In this document: positions 9,494 to 18,621 of the stretch, in pieces
How the letters are laid out: each line of letters begins with the position of its first letter
Position numbering within the stretch: the stretch's first letter is position 1
Origin: Ketobacter sp.
GTDB taxonomy: Bacteria; Pseudomonadota; Gammaproteobacteria; Pseudomonadales; Ketobacteraceae
Length of the DNA stretch: 64,000 nucleotides
Direction: 5' to 3'
Assembly: GCF_003671495.1 (NCBI RefSeq)
Contig: NZ_RCHN01000016.1
Location: forward strand, 26,519-90,518
Position numbers and translations under genes: made by a program
The notes under the pieces: model-generated
Told to the model about the DNA's origin: nothing
The model's input: the letters and a program-made list of their open reading frames with translations, nothing else
Database searches by the model: none

Positions 9494-10417
9494 TTGGCAA
9501 AGCGACGAAATCGGGGCCGTGCCGTCGACGGCGTACTGGTATTGGACAAACCTGGCGGTTGCACCTCCAACGAGATACTGCAACGGGTCAAGCGTATGTT
9601 CGGCGCCGCCAAAGCGGGGCATACCGGTAGCCTGGACCCGCTGGCCACTGGCGTGTTACCGCTGTGCTTTGGCGAGGCCACCAAGTTTTCCCAGTTTTTG
9701 CTGGATGCGGACAAAGCCTACGTGGTGAAAGCCAAGTGGGGTGAACGCACAGACACCGCCGATGCTGATGGTGAAGTGGTGGAAACCTGTGCCACCGATG
9801 GGCTGACCCGGGAGGCACTGTTGAGTACCCTGGAACGCTTCCGCGGTGAGATTGAGCAGGTACCATCCATGTATTCCGCGCTCAAGCACAACGGGCAGCC
9901 GCTGTACAAACTGGCGCGCCAGGGTGTGGAAGTTGAGCGCAAGGCGCGCAAAGTGCACATTCACAGCCTGGAGCTGCTAGACTTCGATACCACCCATTTC
10001 AGTCTGGCGGTGGCCTGCAGCAAGGGCACCTATGTGCGCAATCTGGTGGAAGATGTTGCCGCCGCTTTGGGTAATCTGGCGCATGTGGTAGAATTGCGCC
10101 GCACCCAGGCCGGGCCCTATACCCTGGAACAGGCGGTGACCATTGATGAATTGTCGCAAGCCATTGATTCCGGTGGGCATAAAGCCCTCGATGAGCTGCT
10201 GTTACCCCTCGGGACCAGTGCCGATCACTGGCCTGCATTGGCGCTGACGGAAGCCACTGCGTTTTATCTGCGCAACGGTAATCCGGTGCAGATCCCCGGT
10301 TCGCCGGCGGAGGGTTGGGTCAAATTGACCGGCCCGAATGAAGAATTTATTGGTGTTGGTGAGGTGCTGGACGATGGTAAAGTGGCTCCCCGACGCTTGA
10401 TAAGTAGCAGCCAGTAG
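9494..10417 (+). CDS. truB: tRNA pseudouridine(55) synthase TruB
   Basis: Makes the T-loop pseudouridine at position 55 of tRNAs. The 307 aa contain the catalytic motif GHTGSLDPLATG with nucleophile Asp48, the N-terminal GVLVLDKPGGCTSNE, the substrate-contact region PSMYSALKHNGQPLYKLAR, and a C-terminal PUA-like part. The start is TTG at 9494, right after GGAGAGTAACC. It is the second consecutive gene in the operon with a TTG start, which may tune expression. Confidence 0.95.
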   Translation: MAKRRNRGRAVDGVLVLDKPGGCTSNEILQRVKRMFGAAKAGHTGSLDPLATGVLPLCFGEATKFSQFLLDADKAYVVKAKWGERTDTADADGEVVETCATDGLTREALLSTLERFRGEIEQVPSMYSALKHNGQPLYKLARQGVEVERKARKVHIHSLELLDFDTTHFSLAVACSKGTYVRNLVEDVAAALGNLAHVVELRRTQAGPYTLEQAVTIDELSQAIDSGGHKALDELLLPLGTSADHWPALALTEATAFYLRNGNPVQIPGSPAEGWVKLTGPNEEFIGVGEVLDDGKVAPRRLISSSQ

Positions 10418-10430
10418 CTGCGCAAGTAGT

Positions 10431-10471
10431 AACCGACCGAACTGTAAATATGCGTGGTCCGGCCGGTTTTT
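10431..10471 (+). terminator. hairpin with T-tract in the truB-rpsO gap
   Basis: AACCGACCG (10431-10439) can pair with CGGCCGGTT (10460-10468), with one A-C mismatch, followed by TTTTT. The loop is large (20 nt). It sits between the truB stop and rpsO, 27 nt before the rpsO ATG. It may be a partial terminator or part of an S15-responsive leader; the sequence does not decide which. Confidence 0.5.
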
Positions 10472-10497
10472 AATCTAAGCATATTGGAGAAAAGACA

Positions 10498-10767
10498 ATG
10501 TCATTAAGTGCTGAACAAAAAGCGAAAGTTGTTGCCGAACACGCTCGTGCTCAAGGCGATACCGGTTCCCCTGAAGTCCAAGTTGCCCTGCTGACTGCAC
10601 AGATCAATCAGCTGCAAGGCCACTTTAAAGCGCATAACAAGGATCACCACTCTCGTCGTGGTCTGATCCGCATGGTTAACCAGCGTCGTAAACTGCTGGA
10701 CTACCTGAAGCGCAAGGACCTGGACCGTTATACTGCCTTGATCGGCAAGCTGGGCCTGCGTCGTTAA
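10498..10767 (+). CDS. rpsO: 30S ribosomal protein S15
   Basis: Primary 16S rRNA-binding protein of the small subunit. At 89 aa it has the exact bacterial length. It contains the signatures [41 protein letters not shown] and [27 protein letters not shown]. The ATG follows TTGGAGAAAAGACA. The rpsO-pnp pair is conserved; in E. coli S15 represses its own translation through an mRNA pseudoknot, and the 80-nt leader here leaves room for something similar, though I could not establish the fold. Confidence 0.98.
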   Translation: MSLSAEQKAKVVAEHARAQGDTGSPEVQVALLTAQINQLQGHFKAHNKDHHSRRGLIRMVNQRRKLLDYLKRKDLDRYTALIGKLGLRR

Positions 10768-10850
10768 TGCACCACTGGCTAAGCACCTATTCAGCATCCC
10801 CCAGGTTCCAGAGGTTTGTCTCTGGAGGGTTGGCGCGGTTCTGATACGCT

Positions 10851-10893
10851 AAAAACACGGCACTCATCTTCGGATCAGTGCCGTGTTTTTTTA
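10851..10893 (+). terminator. intrinsic terminator between rpsO and pnp
   Basis: AACACGGCACT (10854-10864) pairs perfectly over 11 bp with AGTGCCGTGTT (10877-10887), followed by T-rich sequence. It ends most rpsO transcripts. pnp starts 117 nt later and must depend on readthrough or its own promoter, as in E. coli. Confidence 0.92.
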
Positions 10894-11009
10894 GTGGCCC
10901 CATGCAATGGCCAGGTGACATTGAACAATATTGGTAAAACTCCGGCTTCTGAATACAAACATCAATTGGAAAGCGAGTTGTGCTGGAGTCTCGAAACGGA
11001 AGGTGAATA

Positions 11010-13127
11010 ATGTTTAAAGTGGTTAGAAAAGAATTTAAATTCGGTGATCAGACGTTTGTATTGGAAACCGGAAAAGTTGCCCGTCAAGCCACCGGTGCGG
11101 TGGTCGTAACGACGGAATCCTGCTCTGTGCTGGTGACGGTGGTGGCCCGCAAAGACGCAGCGCCCGGTGCCGATTTCTTCCCCCTGACGGTTAACTATCA
11201 GGAAAAATTCTACGCTGCCGGTCGTATCCCCGGTGGTTTCATGAAGCGTGAAGGTCGTCCTTCTGAAAAGGAAACCCTGACTTCGCGCTTGATCGATCGT
11301 CCCATCCGCCCCCTGTTCCCCGATGGCTTCTTCAATGAAGTTCAGGTCATCGCCACAGTGATGTCCACTGACAAGCAGCATGATCCGGATATCGCTGCCA
11401 TGATCGGTGCTTCTGCTGCATTGTCCATTGCCGGCATCCCGTTCCTCGGCCCCATCGCAGCGGCCCGGGTGGGTTACACCGATGGCATGTACATGCTGAA
11501 CCCCACCTATAAGCAGCTGGAAACGTCCATGCTGGACCTGGTGGTGGCAGGGACCGACGAAGCAGTATTGATGGTGGAATCCGAAGCTCAGGAGCTGACG
11601 GAAGACCAGATGCTGGGCGCGGTATTGTTTGGCCATATGGAAATGCAGAAAGCCATCACCGCCATCAAGGAATTCGCGGCTGAAGTCGGTACCCCCAAGT
11701 GGGACTGGCAGCCCCCTGCAGAAAATACACCCTTGATCGAAGCGGTGAAATCCATCCTGGCCGGTCGCCTGGCGGAAGCCTATCAGATCCACGACAAGCA
11801 GGCCCGTTATGCGCGGGTGGATGAACTGCGCAGCGAAGTGGTCGCGGCACTGTGCAAGGCTGAAGATGAAAACGCCCCGACCGAGCGTGAAGTGAAAGAC
11901 ACTTTCCACGATCTGGAGTATGTGACCGTGCGGGAGAACATCCTGTCCGGCAAACCCCGTATCGATGGTCGTGATCTGAAAACCGTTCGCCCGATTGCGG
12001 TGGAAACCGGCGTGATGCCTCGTACCCACGGTTCTGCCCTGTTTACCCGGGGTGAAACCCAGGCCATCGTCACCGCTACCCTGGGCAGCCTGCGGGATTC
12101 CCAGAGTGTGGACTCCATCGAAGGCATGAAGCAGGATCCATTCATGCTTCACTACAACTTCCCGCCGTTCTGTGTGGGCGAGATCAGTTTCCAACTGGCG
12201 CCCAAGCGCCGTGAGATCGGTCACGGTCGCCTGGCCCGTCGCGGTGTCCAGGCGATGCTGCCGGACAGCAATGACTTCCCCTACGCCATCCGCGTGGTAT
12301 CCGAAATCACCGAGTCCAACGGTTCTTCTTCCATGGCATCGGTGTGTGGTTCTTCCCTGGCGTTGATGGATGCCGGCGTTCCCATGAAGGCACCGGTCGC
12401 CGGTATTGCCATGGGTCTGGTGAAGGAAGGTGAGCGTTTCTCGGTGCTGTCCGATATCCTGGGTGACGAAGATCACCTGGGTGACATGGACTTCAAAGTG
12501 GCCGGCAGTGAAAACGGTATTACTGCTCTGCAGATGGATATCAAGATTACTGGTATCACGGAAGAGATCATGGAAATCGCCTTGAACCAGGCTCGCGAAG
12601 GTCGCATGCACATCCTGGGTGAGATGAACAAGGTTCTGGCCGCGCCGCGGGGCACTCTGTCTTCCGATGCACCGGTGTACCTGACCATCAAGATCCACCC
12701 GGATAAGATTCGTGACGTGATCGGTAAGGGTGGTGCCACCATCCGCAGCATTTGCGAAGAGTCCGGTGCGGAAATCGATATCCAGGACGACGGCCAGGTG
12801 CGCATCTACGGTGAGAATCAGGCTGCGGCGGAAAAAGCCCTGTCCATGGTGGAAGGCATCACGGCGGAAGCGGAAGTGGGCCAACTGTACACCGGCAAGG
12901 TGAACAAGATTGTGGACTTCGGTGCGTTCGTTAACATTCTGCCCGGTACCGACGGCCTGGTTCATATCTCTCAGATTGCTGAAGAGCGCGTGAATAATGT
13001 AAGTGATTACTTACAGGAAGGCCAGGAAGTGACCGTTAAGGTGTTGGACATTGATAACCGTGGCCGCATCAAGCTGAGCATCAAGGAAGCGCTGGCGGAA
13101 CAAGCCGGTGGTGCTTCTGCGGAGTGA
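11010..13127 (+). CDS. pnp: polyribonucleotide nucleotidyltransferase (PNPase)
   Basis: Phosphorolytic 3'-5' exoribonuclease and degradosome component. The 705 aa consist of two RNase PH-like domains (first with RFSVLS and [16 protein letters not shown] motifs; second with [21 protein letters not shown], and [12 protein letters not shown]), a KH domain ([25 protein letters not shown]) and a C-terminal S1 domain ([28 protein letters not shown]). The ATG at 11010 follows GGAAGGTGAATA. The gene lies 117 nt after the rpsO terminator. The short acidic end (SAE) is ordinary. Confidence 0.98.
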   Translation: MFKVVRKEFKFGDQTFVLETGKVARQATGAVVVTTESCSVLVTVVARKDAAPGADFFPLTVNYQEKFYAAGRIPGGFMKREGRPSEKETLTSRLIDRPIRPLFPDGFFNEVQVIATVMSTDKQHDPDIAAMIGASAALSIAGIPFLGPIAAARVGYTDGMYMLNPTYKQLETSMLDLVVAGTDEAVLMVESEAQELTEDQMLGAVLFGHMEMQKAITAIKEFAAEVGTPKWDWQPPAENTPLIEAVKSILAGRLAEAYQIHDKQARYARVDELRSEVVAALCKAEDENAPTEREVKDTFHDLEYVTVRENILSGKPRIDGRDLKTVRPIAVETGVMPRTHGSALFTRGETQAIVTATLGSLRDSQSVDSIEGMKQDPFMLHYNFPPFCVGEISFQLAPKRREIGHGRLARRGVQAMLPDSNDFPYAIRVVSEITESNGSSSMASVCGSSLALMDAGVPMKAPVAGIAMGLVKEGERFSVLSDILGDEDHLGDMDFKVAGSENGITALQMDIKITGITEEIMEIALNQAREGRMHILGEMNKVLAAPRGTLSSDAPVYLTIKIHPDKIRDVIGKGGATIRSICEESGAEIDIQDDGQVRIYGENQAAAEKALSMVEGITAEAEVGQLYTGKVNKIVDFGAFVNILPGTDGLVHISQIAEERVNNVSDYLQEGQEVTVKVLDIDNRGRIKLSIKEALAEQAGGASAE

Positions 13128-13163
13128 ACGCTGACAAGCTAATCCGATAAGGATTTCGGTTAT

Positions 13164-13190
13164 AAAAGGGAGCTAAATGCTCCCTTTTTA
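13164..13190 (+). terminator. intrinsic terminator after pnp
   Basis: AAAAGGGAGC (13164-13173) pairs with GCTCCCTTTT (13179-13188) around TAAAT, followed by further T/A. It closes the rimP-pnp block. Confidence 0.92.
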
Positions 13191-13420
13191 TTTACATACG
13201 GTTATATAAATTACAGTTGTGTTTGTGAAGACCATTGCGTACCCTAATGTAATTCGAGACTAATTGGGCATTTTGTATTGGGATTGGCGCCGGGTTTTGG
13301 TCCTGGGCATGTGTCAGATTTTCGCTGACATTTCCTTGCCCAACGTGGGTCTCATTCGGTTACTATCTACATCAGAACGACAGAGCGAAAAGAACAATAA
13401 ATATATTGGAGGAAAGGGAA
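13191..13420. other. A+T-rich upstream region of the START-domain gene
   Basis: About 230 nt without a gene. A weak promoter can be drawn with TTGCCC at 13336-13341 and TACTAT at 13361-13366, but the 19-nt spacer is long. A short open frame crosses the region in frame 1 (13264-13449); it has no ribosome-binding site and overlaps the next gene out of frame, so I do not call it. Confidence 0.4.
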
Positions 13421-14107
13421 ATGCCATTGCAAAAACTAGGCTGTGTTAAAGCATTGGTCGCGTCATCCGCATTGCTGTTTTCGAGCCTGACGCTTGCCTA
13501 TGACTGGCAACTGGACAAGGACGAAAATGGTATTCAACTCTATACGAAAGAATCTCAAACTGCTCCCCTGAAACAGGTGAAAGTGGTGACGTCTGTGAAG
13601 GCTAGCCTGTCCAGCCTGGTGTCTTTCCTGTCCGATCACAGTGCGTTTCCAGACTGGATGGACAAAGTCTCCAAGGTGGAGAAACTGAAGGACATCAGTG
13701 AGCAGGAGTCCATTACCTATACGGTGGTGGATGCCCCCTGGCCGGAGCGGGATCGTGATGCGGTGCTCTACTCCAAGTGGGAACAGAACCCGGAAACCCT
13801 GGTGGTGACCAAGAAAGTGTATTCAGAGCCTCAGTACCTGAGCGCGGACTCCAGCATGATTCGAAGCCCTTATCTGGAAGCGGAATGGGTGTTAACACCG
13901 CGGGGCAATGGTATGGTGGAAGTGGCTTATGTGTCGGACTATGATCCGGGTGGTGATGTTCAGGGTTGGCTGTTGGATATGTTTACCTATGAGATGCCCT
14001 ACAACACCATGAAGAATCTGCGGGCTTCAGCACTGGGTAAGTACGAAGGCGCCAAGTTTGCCTTCATTAAAGAGCCGGTGTCAGACGGTGTTGCCATGAC
14101 CCAATGA
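13421..14107 (+). CDS. START-domain lipid-binding protein, secreted
   Basis: Predicted periplasmic protein of 228 aa. A signal peptide covers roughly residues 1-25 (KALVASSALLFSSLTLAYD). The rest matches START / SRPBCC folds: an N-terminal strand with GIQLYTKE, PLKQVKVVTSV, then DHSAFPDWMDKVSKVEKL, DAPWPERDRDAVLYSKW and a C-terminal amphipathic helix. START proteins hold a lipid or sterol in a helix-grip cavity; the ligand here is unknown. The ATG at 13421 follows GGAGGAAAGGG, so an in-frame TTG at 13406 is rejected. It has its own terminator and stands alone, convergent with cti. A link to lipid metabolism is inference from the neighbour. Confidence 0.85.
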   Translation: MPLQKLGCVKALVASSALLFSSLTLAYDWQLDKDENGIQLYTKESQTAPLKQVKVVTSVKASLSSLVSFLSDHSAFPDWMDKVSKVEKLKDISEQESITYTVVDAPWPERDRDAVLYSKWEQNPETLVVTKKVYSEPQYLSADSSMIRSPYLEAEWVLTPRGNGMVEVAYVSDYDPGGDVQGWLLDMFTYEMPYNTMKNLRASALGKYEGAKFAFIKEPVSDGVAMTQ

Positions 14108-14134
14108 CGCTTGAGTCAAAGATGTTGGTGAAAT

Positions 14135-14166
14135 AAAAAAGGGGCCTCAAACGGCCCTTTTTTTTG
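14135..14166. terminator. bidirectional terminator between the START gene and cti
   Basis: An A-run, GGGCC (14142-14146), a 6-nt loop, GGCCC (14153-14157) and a T8 run. It works on both strands, as expected between two convergent genes. Confidence 0.9.
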
Positions 14167-14189
14167 TGCTGTTTAATGCATTGCGCACA

Positions 14190-16535
14190 TTACTGGTTAG
14201 CCAGTCGATTGTAATCCAGATACCCAAACTCGATGGGCTTGGCCTGCTTGAACGCTTTGTGCATGTCGTCACTGTATTGCCAAAACGCCGGGTTGGTGCG
14301 GCGCACGGCGTACCGGTCCAGCAACTTAATATAATCCTTCCGGTTCTTGATCTGTTGTACCTGCTCCACGAATGCCGGTATCTGTGCCGTGGTCATTTCG
14401 AAGAACACATTGGGATAAGAGCCGAGCAGGCCATGGCTTACCGTCAAGTCATCTTCCTGCGGCAGCCGGCGGTCTTCATCACCAAACAGATGGGAAATAT
14501 TGGTAAAGGCTGAGTTGCTGAGCACGCTGTAGTATTCCACCCGATCGCTGTTGTCGTCCTTGAGTTTGATGACGGACATCTGTGGCATATTGGCGGCGGC
14601 CTGGCCGGTGATGTTGTCCAGGTCAGAGAGGGCCGCCAGCACGGCGCCCTCCTGGAAGCCCTGAGTCAGGGCGTATTGTTGATTCAGAACCGGTTTGAGT
14701 TTGTCCTGCAGCTTCAGATAAAGTTCCTGCAGGTGATCCTGCGATTGGTACTCCACCGAGGTGCTGCCCTCATAGGACCGTGCATACTGGTAGATATATT
14801 CTTTTACCGGATTCACCGAGCCACGATACCACTGATTGTGAACGGCTTGACGGTCCGCTTTGGGCAACAGGGTGAGGAAATTGAATTCACCTTCCATACG
14901 CAGAAAATCCATGTAAATACGGGTATTGAGTTGGTGCCCGACATTGCCGAACACATCGAAGCCCGCCACCAGTAAATAATGGATGCGTTCCAGCAACGGA
15001 TAGGTGATTACCCAGGCCGTTTGTGGCTTGCCGCCATGCAATCCTTTGATGACCGTGGCGCTGTCAAAATGGCGGTAGATGGTTAGCGCGGCGTTGTCAT
15101 TGTCCCCGTCACCATCCCACAGCAGATCCAGGGATACATTGAATTGCTTGTCCACATAGGCGTTGAGGAAGCGGGTCTTCTCGGCAATGTATTTCTGTTC
15201 GTTGCTGGCATAGCTCATCCAGTTCAGCAAGCCGGCGCTGCTGCTGTCTTTGGCGGGCAGCTTCAACAGGTGGAGGTTTTCTTGCAAGGCTTTTTCCGCC
15301 AGCTCAGAGGAGCGGAACCGGGGATGCAGGAAGGTAACCCAGAAGTGATCGTTGATGACATTCAATGCCACCTGACCCCGGCACACCGGGCTCTTGATGA
15401 ATCCCATGATGGTGTATTGCGCTTCCTCCAGCATGAAACGGTAGCGGGCATAGCTGGGGATCTGCTGGAAGGTCTCAAACGGATTGGACGCAGTTTTGAT
15501 GTCGTAGGTCGGCAGTTTGCTCACCTGATACTGGTCATTCAGGAACCATTCACGCCAGTTGGCCATGCGTTCTTCATCCAGGCGGTAAGGCATATGGGTT
15601 TTCACCACCGGGGTTTCCTGATGTCGGCGTAGACGGTAGTAAACCCGTTCAACCTTGGGATCGTCGTAGGGGCGTCGTGTGCTGATCAGGTCGATGGGTT
15701 CGGCGGGCGGGGTGCGGGAACGGACCAGTTCGAAGAAAACCGGCTCGCTGCTGTCGTCAAAATACAAATGGGCCAGGTACAGATGTTCAAACATGTAGCG
15801 GCTCATGAGCCTGGCTTGTAATGAATCCTGATTGAAAAACGTTTCCCATTTTTGCACCTGATGTTGCAGCGACGCGCTCAGGGGGGTGGGTGGCTCATAG
15901 GGTGAACCCACTTCAACCCAGCGCATCAGGGTGTCATGATCCTGTTGCTCCAGGCCGGGGAGCCCATAGGGCATGCCCCACAGGGGGTAAGAATCCTGGT
16001 AATCCTGATAGCTGTCCAGGTTGCTGCATTGTTGGTCCCGGTGCAGTTTGAAATCGAAGCTGTCTGGCAGTACTGCTACTTCGGGCAGCGGGTGTGCCTG
16101 CTTCTGTAACAGCAGCTGGGCCAGCACGCTGGCGTTGACGTTGGCCTCTGCGTCATTGCGACGTTCGTTTAACACCGGATAGAAGCCCCGGCTGCGCCAA
16201 TCCGAGGTGGACAGAGCATCGTGAAACAGGCGGGTGGGTTCTGTGGCCAGCAACCGGGAACTCTCGTAAATGTATTCTTTGCTGGCGCCCCGGGTAATGC
16301 CTTCATAGGCGGTCAATTTGAGCTGGCAGGGGGCATCGTAGCAGGCATGACAGACCACGCAGCGCTGGTTCAGGATGGGTTGTACATCATTCTGGTAGCT
16401 GATCAGGGTGGAGGGTACTGGATGATCGAGGCGGTCTGGATCGCTGATTCCATAGAGGTCATCCCAGACATTGAAGGCCACTGTGGCACAACCTGAGATC
16501 ACCAGGGCGAATGAAACAAACAACAAACGACGCAT
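14190..16535 (-). CDS. cti: fatty acid cis/trans isomerase, lipoprotein with heme motif
   Basis: Converts cis-unsaturated fatty acyl chains of membrane phospholipids to trans, a rapid response to solvents and heat known from Pseudomonas and Vibrio. The protein is 781 aa, family-typical. A lipoprotein signal sits at the N-terminus (lipobox VISGC, Cys16). The c-type heme motif CVVCH lies at residues 59-63, as expected for Cti, followed by a long conserved body with YVDKQFNVSLDLLWDGDGDND, MDFLRMEGEFNFLTLLP and GSYPNVFFEM. Since Cti proteins are periplasmic, a lipidated form would sit at a membrane. It lies downstream of a two-component pair on the same strand, 139 nt after the regulator stop. 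Confidence 0.93.
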   Translation of the reverse strand: MRRLLFVSFALVISGCATVAFNVWDDLYGISDPDRLDHPVPSTLISYQNDVQPILNQRCVVCHACYDAPCQLKLTAYEGITRGASKEYIYESSRLLATEPTRLFHDALSTSDWRSRGFYPVLNERRNDAEANVNASVLAQLLLQKQAHPLPEVAVLPDSFDFKLHRDQQCSNLDSYQDYQDSYPLWGMPYGLPGLEQQDHDTLMRWVEVGSPYEPPTPLSASLQHQVQKWETFFNQDSLQARLMSRYMFEHLYLAHLYFDDSSEPVFFELVRSRTPPAEPIDLISTRRPYDDPKVERVYYRLRRHQETPVVKTHMPYRLDEERMANWREWFLNDQYQVSKLPTYDIKTASNPFETFQQIPSYARYRFMLEEAQYTIMGFIKSPVCRGQVALNVINDHFWVTFLHPRFRSSELAEKALQENLHLLKLPAKDSSSAGLLNWMSYASNEQKYIAEKTRFLNAYVDKQFNVSLDLLWDGDGDNDNAALTIYRHFDSATVIKGLHGGKPQTAWVITYPLLERIHYLLVAGFDVFGNVGHQLNTRIYMDFLRMEGEFNFLTLLPKADRQAVHNQWYRGSVNPVKEYIYQYARSYEGSTSVEYQSQDHLQELYLKLQDKLKPVLNQQYALTQGFQEGAVLAALSDLDNITGQAAANMPQMSVIKLKDDNSDRVEYYSVLSNSAFTNISHLFGDEDRRLPQEDDLTVSHGLLGSYPNVFFEMTTAQIPAFVEQVQQIKNRKDYIKLLDRYAVRRTNPAFWQYSDDMHKAFKQAKPIEFGYLDYNRLANQ

Positions 16536-16674
16536 AAGACACAGTCCTTAACCCGCAGAAAGGTTCATATTATGGCACAAGTGTGACAAAACCCAGTCGT
16601 TTGGGCCGGACATCCAGGTCTGCAGCTTTGTTTTCAGGGGTTGTTCGTGCGAGGGTTCTTCAGTGTGTGGGAGC

Positions 16675-17319
16675 TCAGATGAGATTGAAATGCGACGCTT
16701 TGGTCACGGCCTGGGTGCGGGTTTTACAATTCAGCTTTTTCAGTATGCGAGCAATGTGGGTCTTTACGGTTTCCGCGCTTTTGCCGGTACTGAGTGCAAT
16801 CTGCTTGTTGCTCATGCCAGTGGCCAGCCATTTAAGTGTGTCCAACTCGGCGTCGGTTAACTGAAGGTCCAGCGTGGCAGGCTGAGTGTCATTGGCGGTC
16901 TCCGCAACCGTCCACAGCGCTGGCTCCGGCTCCGGTGCTGCGAAATGTTCGCCGCCCTGCACGATTTGGGTGAGGGCCTGGATGAAGTCATGAATGGACG
17001 ATTCCTTGAACAGAAAACCTTGAGCGCCCAAGCTGCGGCAGTGCTGCAGTGCAATGGCGTTGAAGTGGGACGTCAACACTACGACGGGAATGCCGGCAGG
17101 TCGTTGGTGACTGCGCAACAGGTTTTCGGCGGTGGACTGACGCAGGTGGTAGTCGCATAGAATCAGATCAAACTGTTCTGGCTGAGCCAGGCACTGCAGT
17201 GCCGCCTCTATGGATTCCACACTGACGGAGACAGTAAATCGCTGTGTACAGTTCAGAAGTGATGCCAGGCTTTCCCGCACCAGTGCCTGGTCTTCGATAA
17301 GCAGTATGCGGTAACTCAT
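16675..17319 (-). CDS. NarL/FixJ-family response regulator
   Basis: DNA-binding regulator of 214 aa. The receiver domain (residues 1-120) has the acidic pair E9/D10, phospho-acceptor Asp56 in DLILCDYHL, the Thr/Ser of VVLTSHF and the Lys of FLFKESS. The C-terminal LuxR-type helix-turn-helix (~155-210) reads LTDAELDTLKWLATGMSNKQIALSTGKSAETVK in part, with the classic KTHIARILKKL recognition region. It begins 7 nt after the kinase stop, so the two are one operon. cti follows on the same strand, making it a plausible target, which is inference. Confidence 0.93.
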   Translation of the reverse strand: MSYRILLIEDQALVRESLASLLNCTQRFTVSVSVESIEAALQCLAQPEQFDLILCDYHLRQSTAENLLRSHQRPAGIPVVVLTSHFNAIALQHCRSLGAQGFLFKESSIHDFIQALTQIVQGGEHFAAPEPEPALWTVAETANDTQPATLDLQLTDAELDTLKWLATGMSNKQIALSTGKSAETVKTHIARILKKLNCKTRTQAVTKASHFNLI

Positions 17320-17326
17320 AAGCAGT

Positions 17327-18529
17327 TCATACGCAAGGAATCGTCAGTTGGGCCCGAAAACCTTCCGGGGTCAGGGCCATGTCAACCTGGCCACCCAGCT
17401 GGGACACACGGGCCTGAATACCCTGCAACCCTTTGCCCGCCTGCAAGCCGTTCTGACCGCTGCCGTTGTCTTCCACGCTGACGCTGAAGCGGGACGGGCT
17501 CTTCAGAATCATGATCTGCAGTTGGGAGGCGTTGGAATGGCGGATGCTGTTGGTGATGATCTCCTGGCAGACCCGAAACAGAGTCTCGCCACTGACCGCG
17601 GAGCAGCGACCGTCGAAGCCTTCGGTGTCCACTTCGATGCTCGGGCGCGGAATGGTGTGCGCCAGTTCCAGCAGCGCTGCTTTGACGTCAAACACCGGCG
17701 CCTGCCAGTTGTGGGAGAGGGAGCGGATCTGGGTGGCCATTTTCTGGGTGAGGGCAAGGGCGTTGCGCAGCAGCGGGTCCTGACTTTGGTTGAGATAGCA
17801 ATATTGATTCAGGTTGTGGCTGATGGCGGTGCTGAGATGACCCAGTTCGTCGTGCAGATCCCGCGCGATGGCCTCACGGGTTTCCTGTTGGGCACGGGAT
17901 TCCAGCAGTTGTTGCGTGGTGTGCAGTTGTGCAAGCTGGGTATTGGCGATGGTTTTTTGCCGGAATTCATGGATCAGGCCATTGAACAACAGATAGACCA
18001 GTAACTGGCTGCTCAGCATTTGCAGCAGGAACAGGGTGCCCAACAGTGGTTGCAGTAGCAGCCAGGCCATCAGGTTGGCGCCACCCAGCAATGCCAATGC
18101 CTGCCGCGATGGCAAGCCGGACAGGGTGCCAGCGGGAAGTGCCAGTAGAAAGCCCACTGCAAAAGGATTGGTATAAGGGTTGGTGGCCGCAACCAGCGAC
18201 GGACCATACGCGGCATGAATGAGGGCAATGGCGCTCACATAGTTGAGAGCGCTCAGCAACAGCAGCAGCGGGTGTTGTACCCGGCGCGGAAAATGCTTCA
18301 GTTCCCGTTGGGGGAAAATCAGCATCAGGTAGAGAAAAGACGATAAGAACAGGGGCACGAACAATAGGGCCGGTAGCGTCAGTGTCAGGTGGGCAGAGCC
18401 CTCAAACAGCGATGCCTCCAATGCTGGATAGAGTGCAACATAGGCGCAGCCCATCACCACCAGTCCGGTGCCGGAGAGCGCCAGGGCCCGTGCGAGAAAA
18501 TACGCCGGCAGTCGATCAGTCAGGTTCAT
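17327..18529 (-). CDS. sensor histidine kinase, NarX/DesK type, with 5-6 membrane spans
   Basis: 400 aa. The N-terminal half (residues ~15-185) is almost entirely hydrophobic, with five to six membrane helices and no large extracytoplasmic domain, like DesK and other kinases that sense the membrane itself. The HisKA_3 motif REAIARDLHDELGHLSTAI puts the phospho-acceptor at His226. The C-terminal ATPase has VCQEIITNSIRHSNASQ (N box), VEDNGSG (G1) and GKGLQGIQARVSQLGG (G2). The partner regulator follows directly. With cti downstream, sensing of membrane fluidity or solvents is an attractive idea, but it is inferred from topology and location only. Confidence 0.92.
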   Translation of the reverse strand: MNLTDRLPAYFLARALALSGTGLVVMGCAYVALYPALEASLFEGSAHLTLTLPALLFVPLFLSSFLYLMLIFPQRELKHFPRRVQHPLLLLLSALNYVSAIALIHAAYGPSLVAATNPYTNPFAVGFLLALPAGTLSGLPSRQALALLGGANLMAWLLLQPLLGTLFLLQMLSSQLLVYLLFNGLIHEFRQKTIANTQLAQLHTTQQLLESRAQQETREAIARDLHDELGHLSTAISHNLNQYCYLNQSQDPLLRNALALTQKMATQIRSLSHNWQAPVFDVKAALLELAHTIPRPSIEVDTEGFDGRCSAVSGETLFRVCQEIITNSIRHSNASQLQIMILKSPSRFSVSVEDNGSGQNGLQAGKGLQGIQARVSQLGGQVDMALTPEGFRAQLTIPCV

Positions 18530-18621
18530 AGGCCGAGAATATGCGTGTTTGGTTCATGGTGGTTTCACAGCGGTATAGCATGCCGGCAGCAGGCCCGTCC
18601 AGGGCTGTTGGGCTGAGGGCT

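Noticed and set aside
10816..11010. 64-codon open frame between rpsO and pnp
   Set aside because: It runs through the rpsO terminator hairpin and has no plausible protein sequence.
13264..13449. 61-codon open frame before the START-domain gene
   Set aside because: No Shine-Dalgarno, no similarity, and it overlaps the real gene in another frame.
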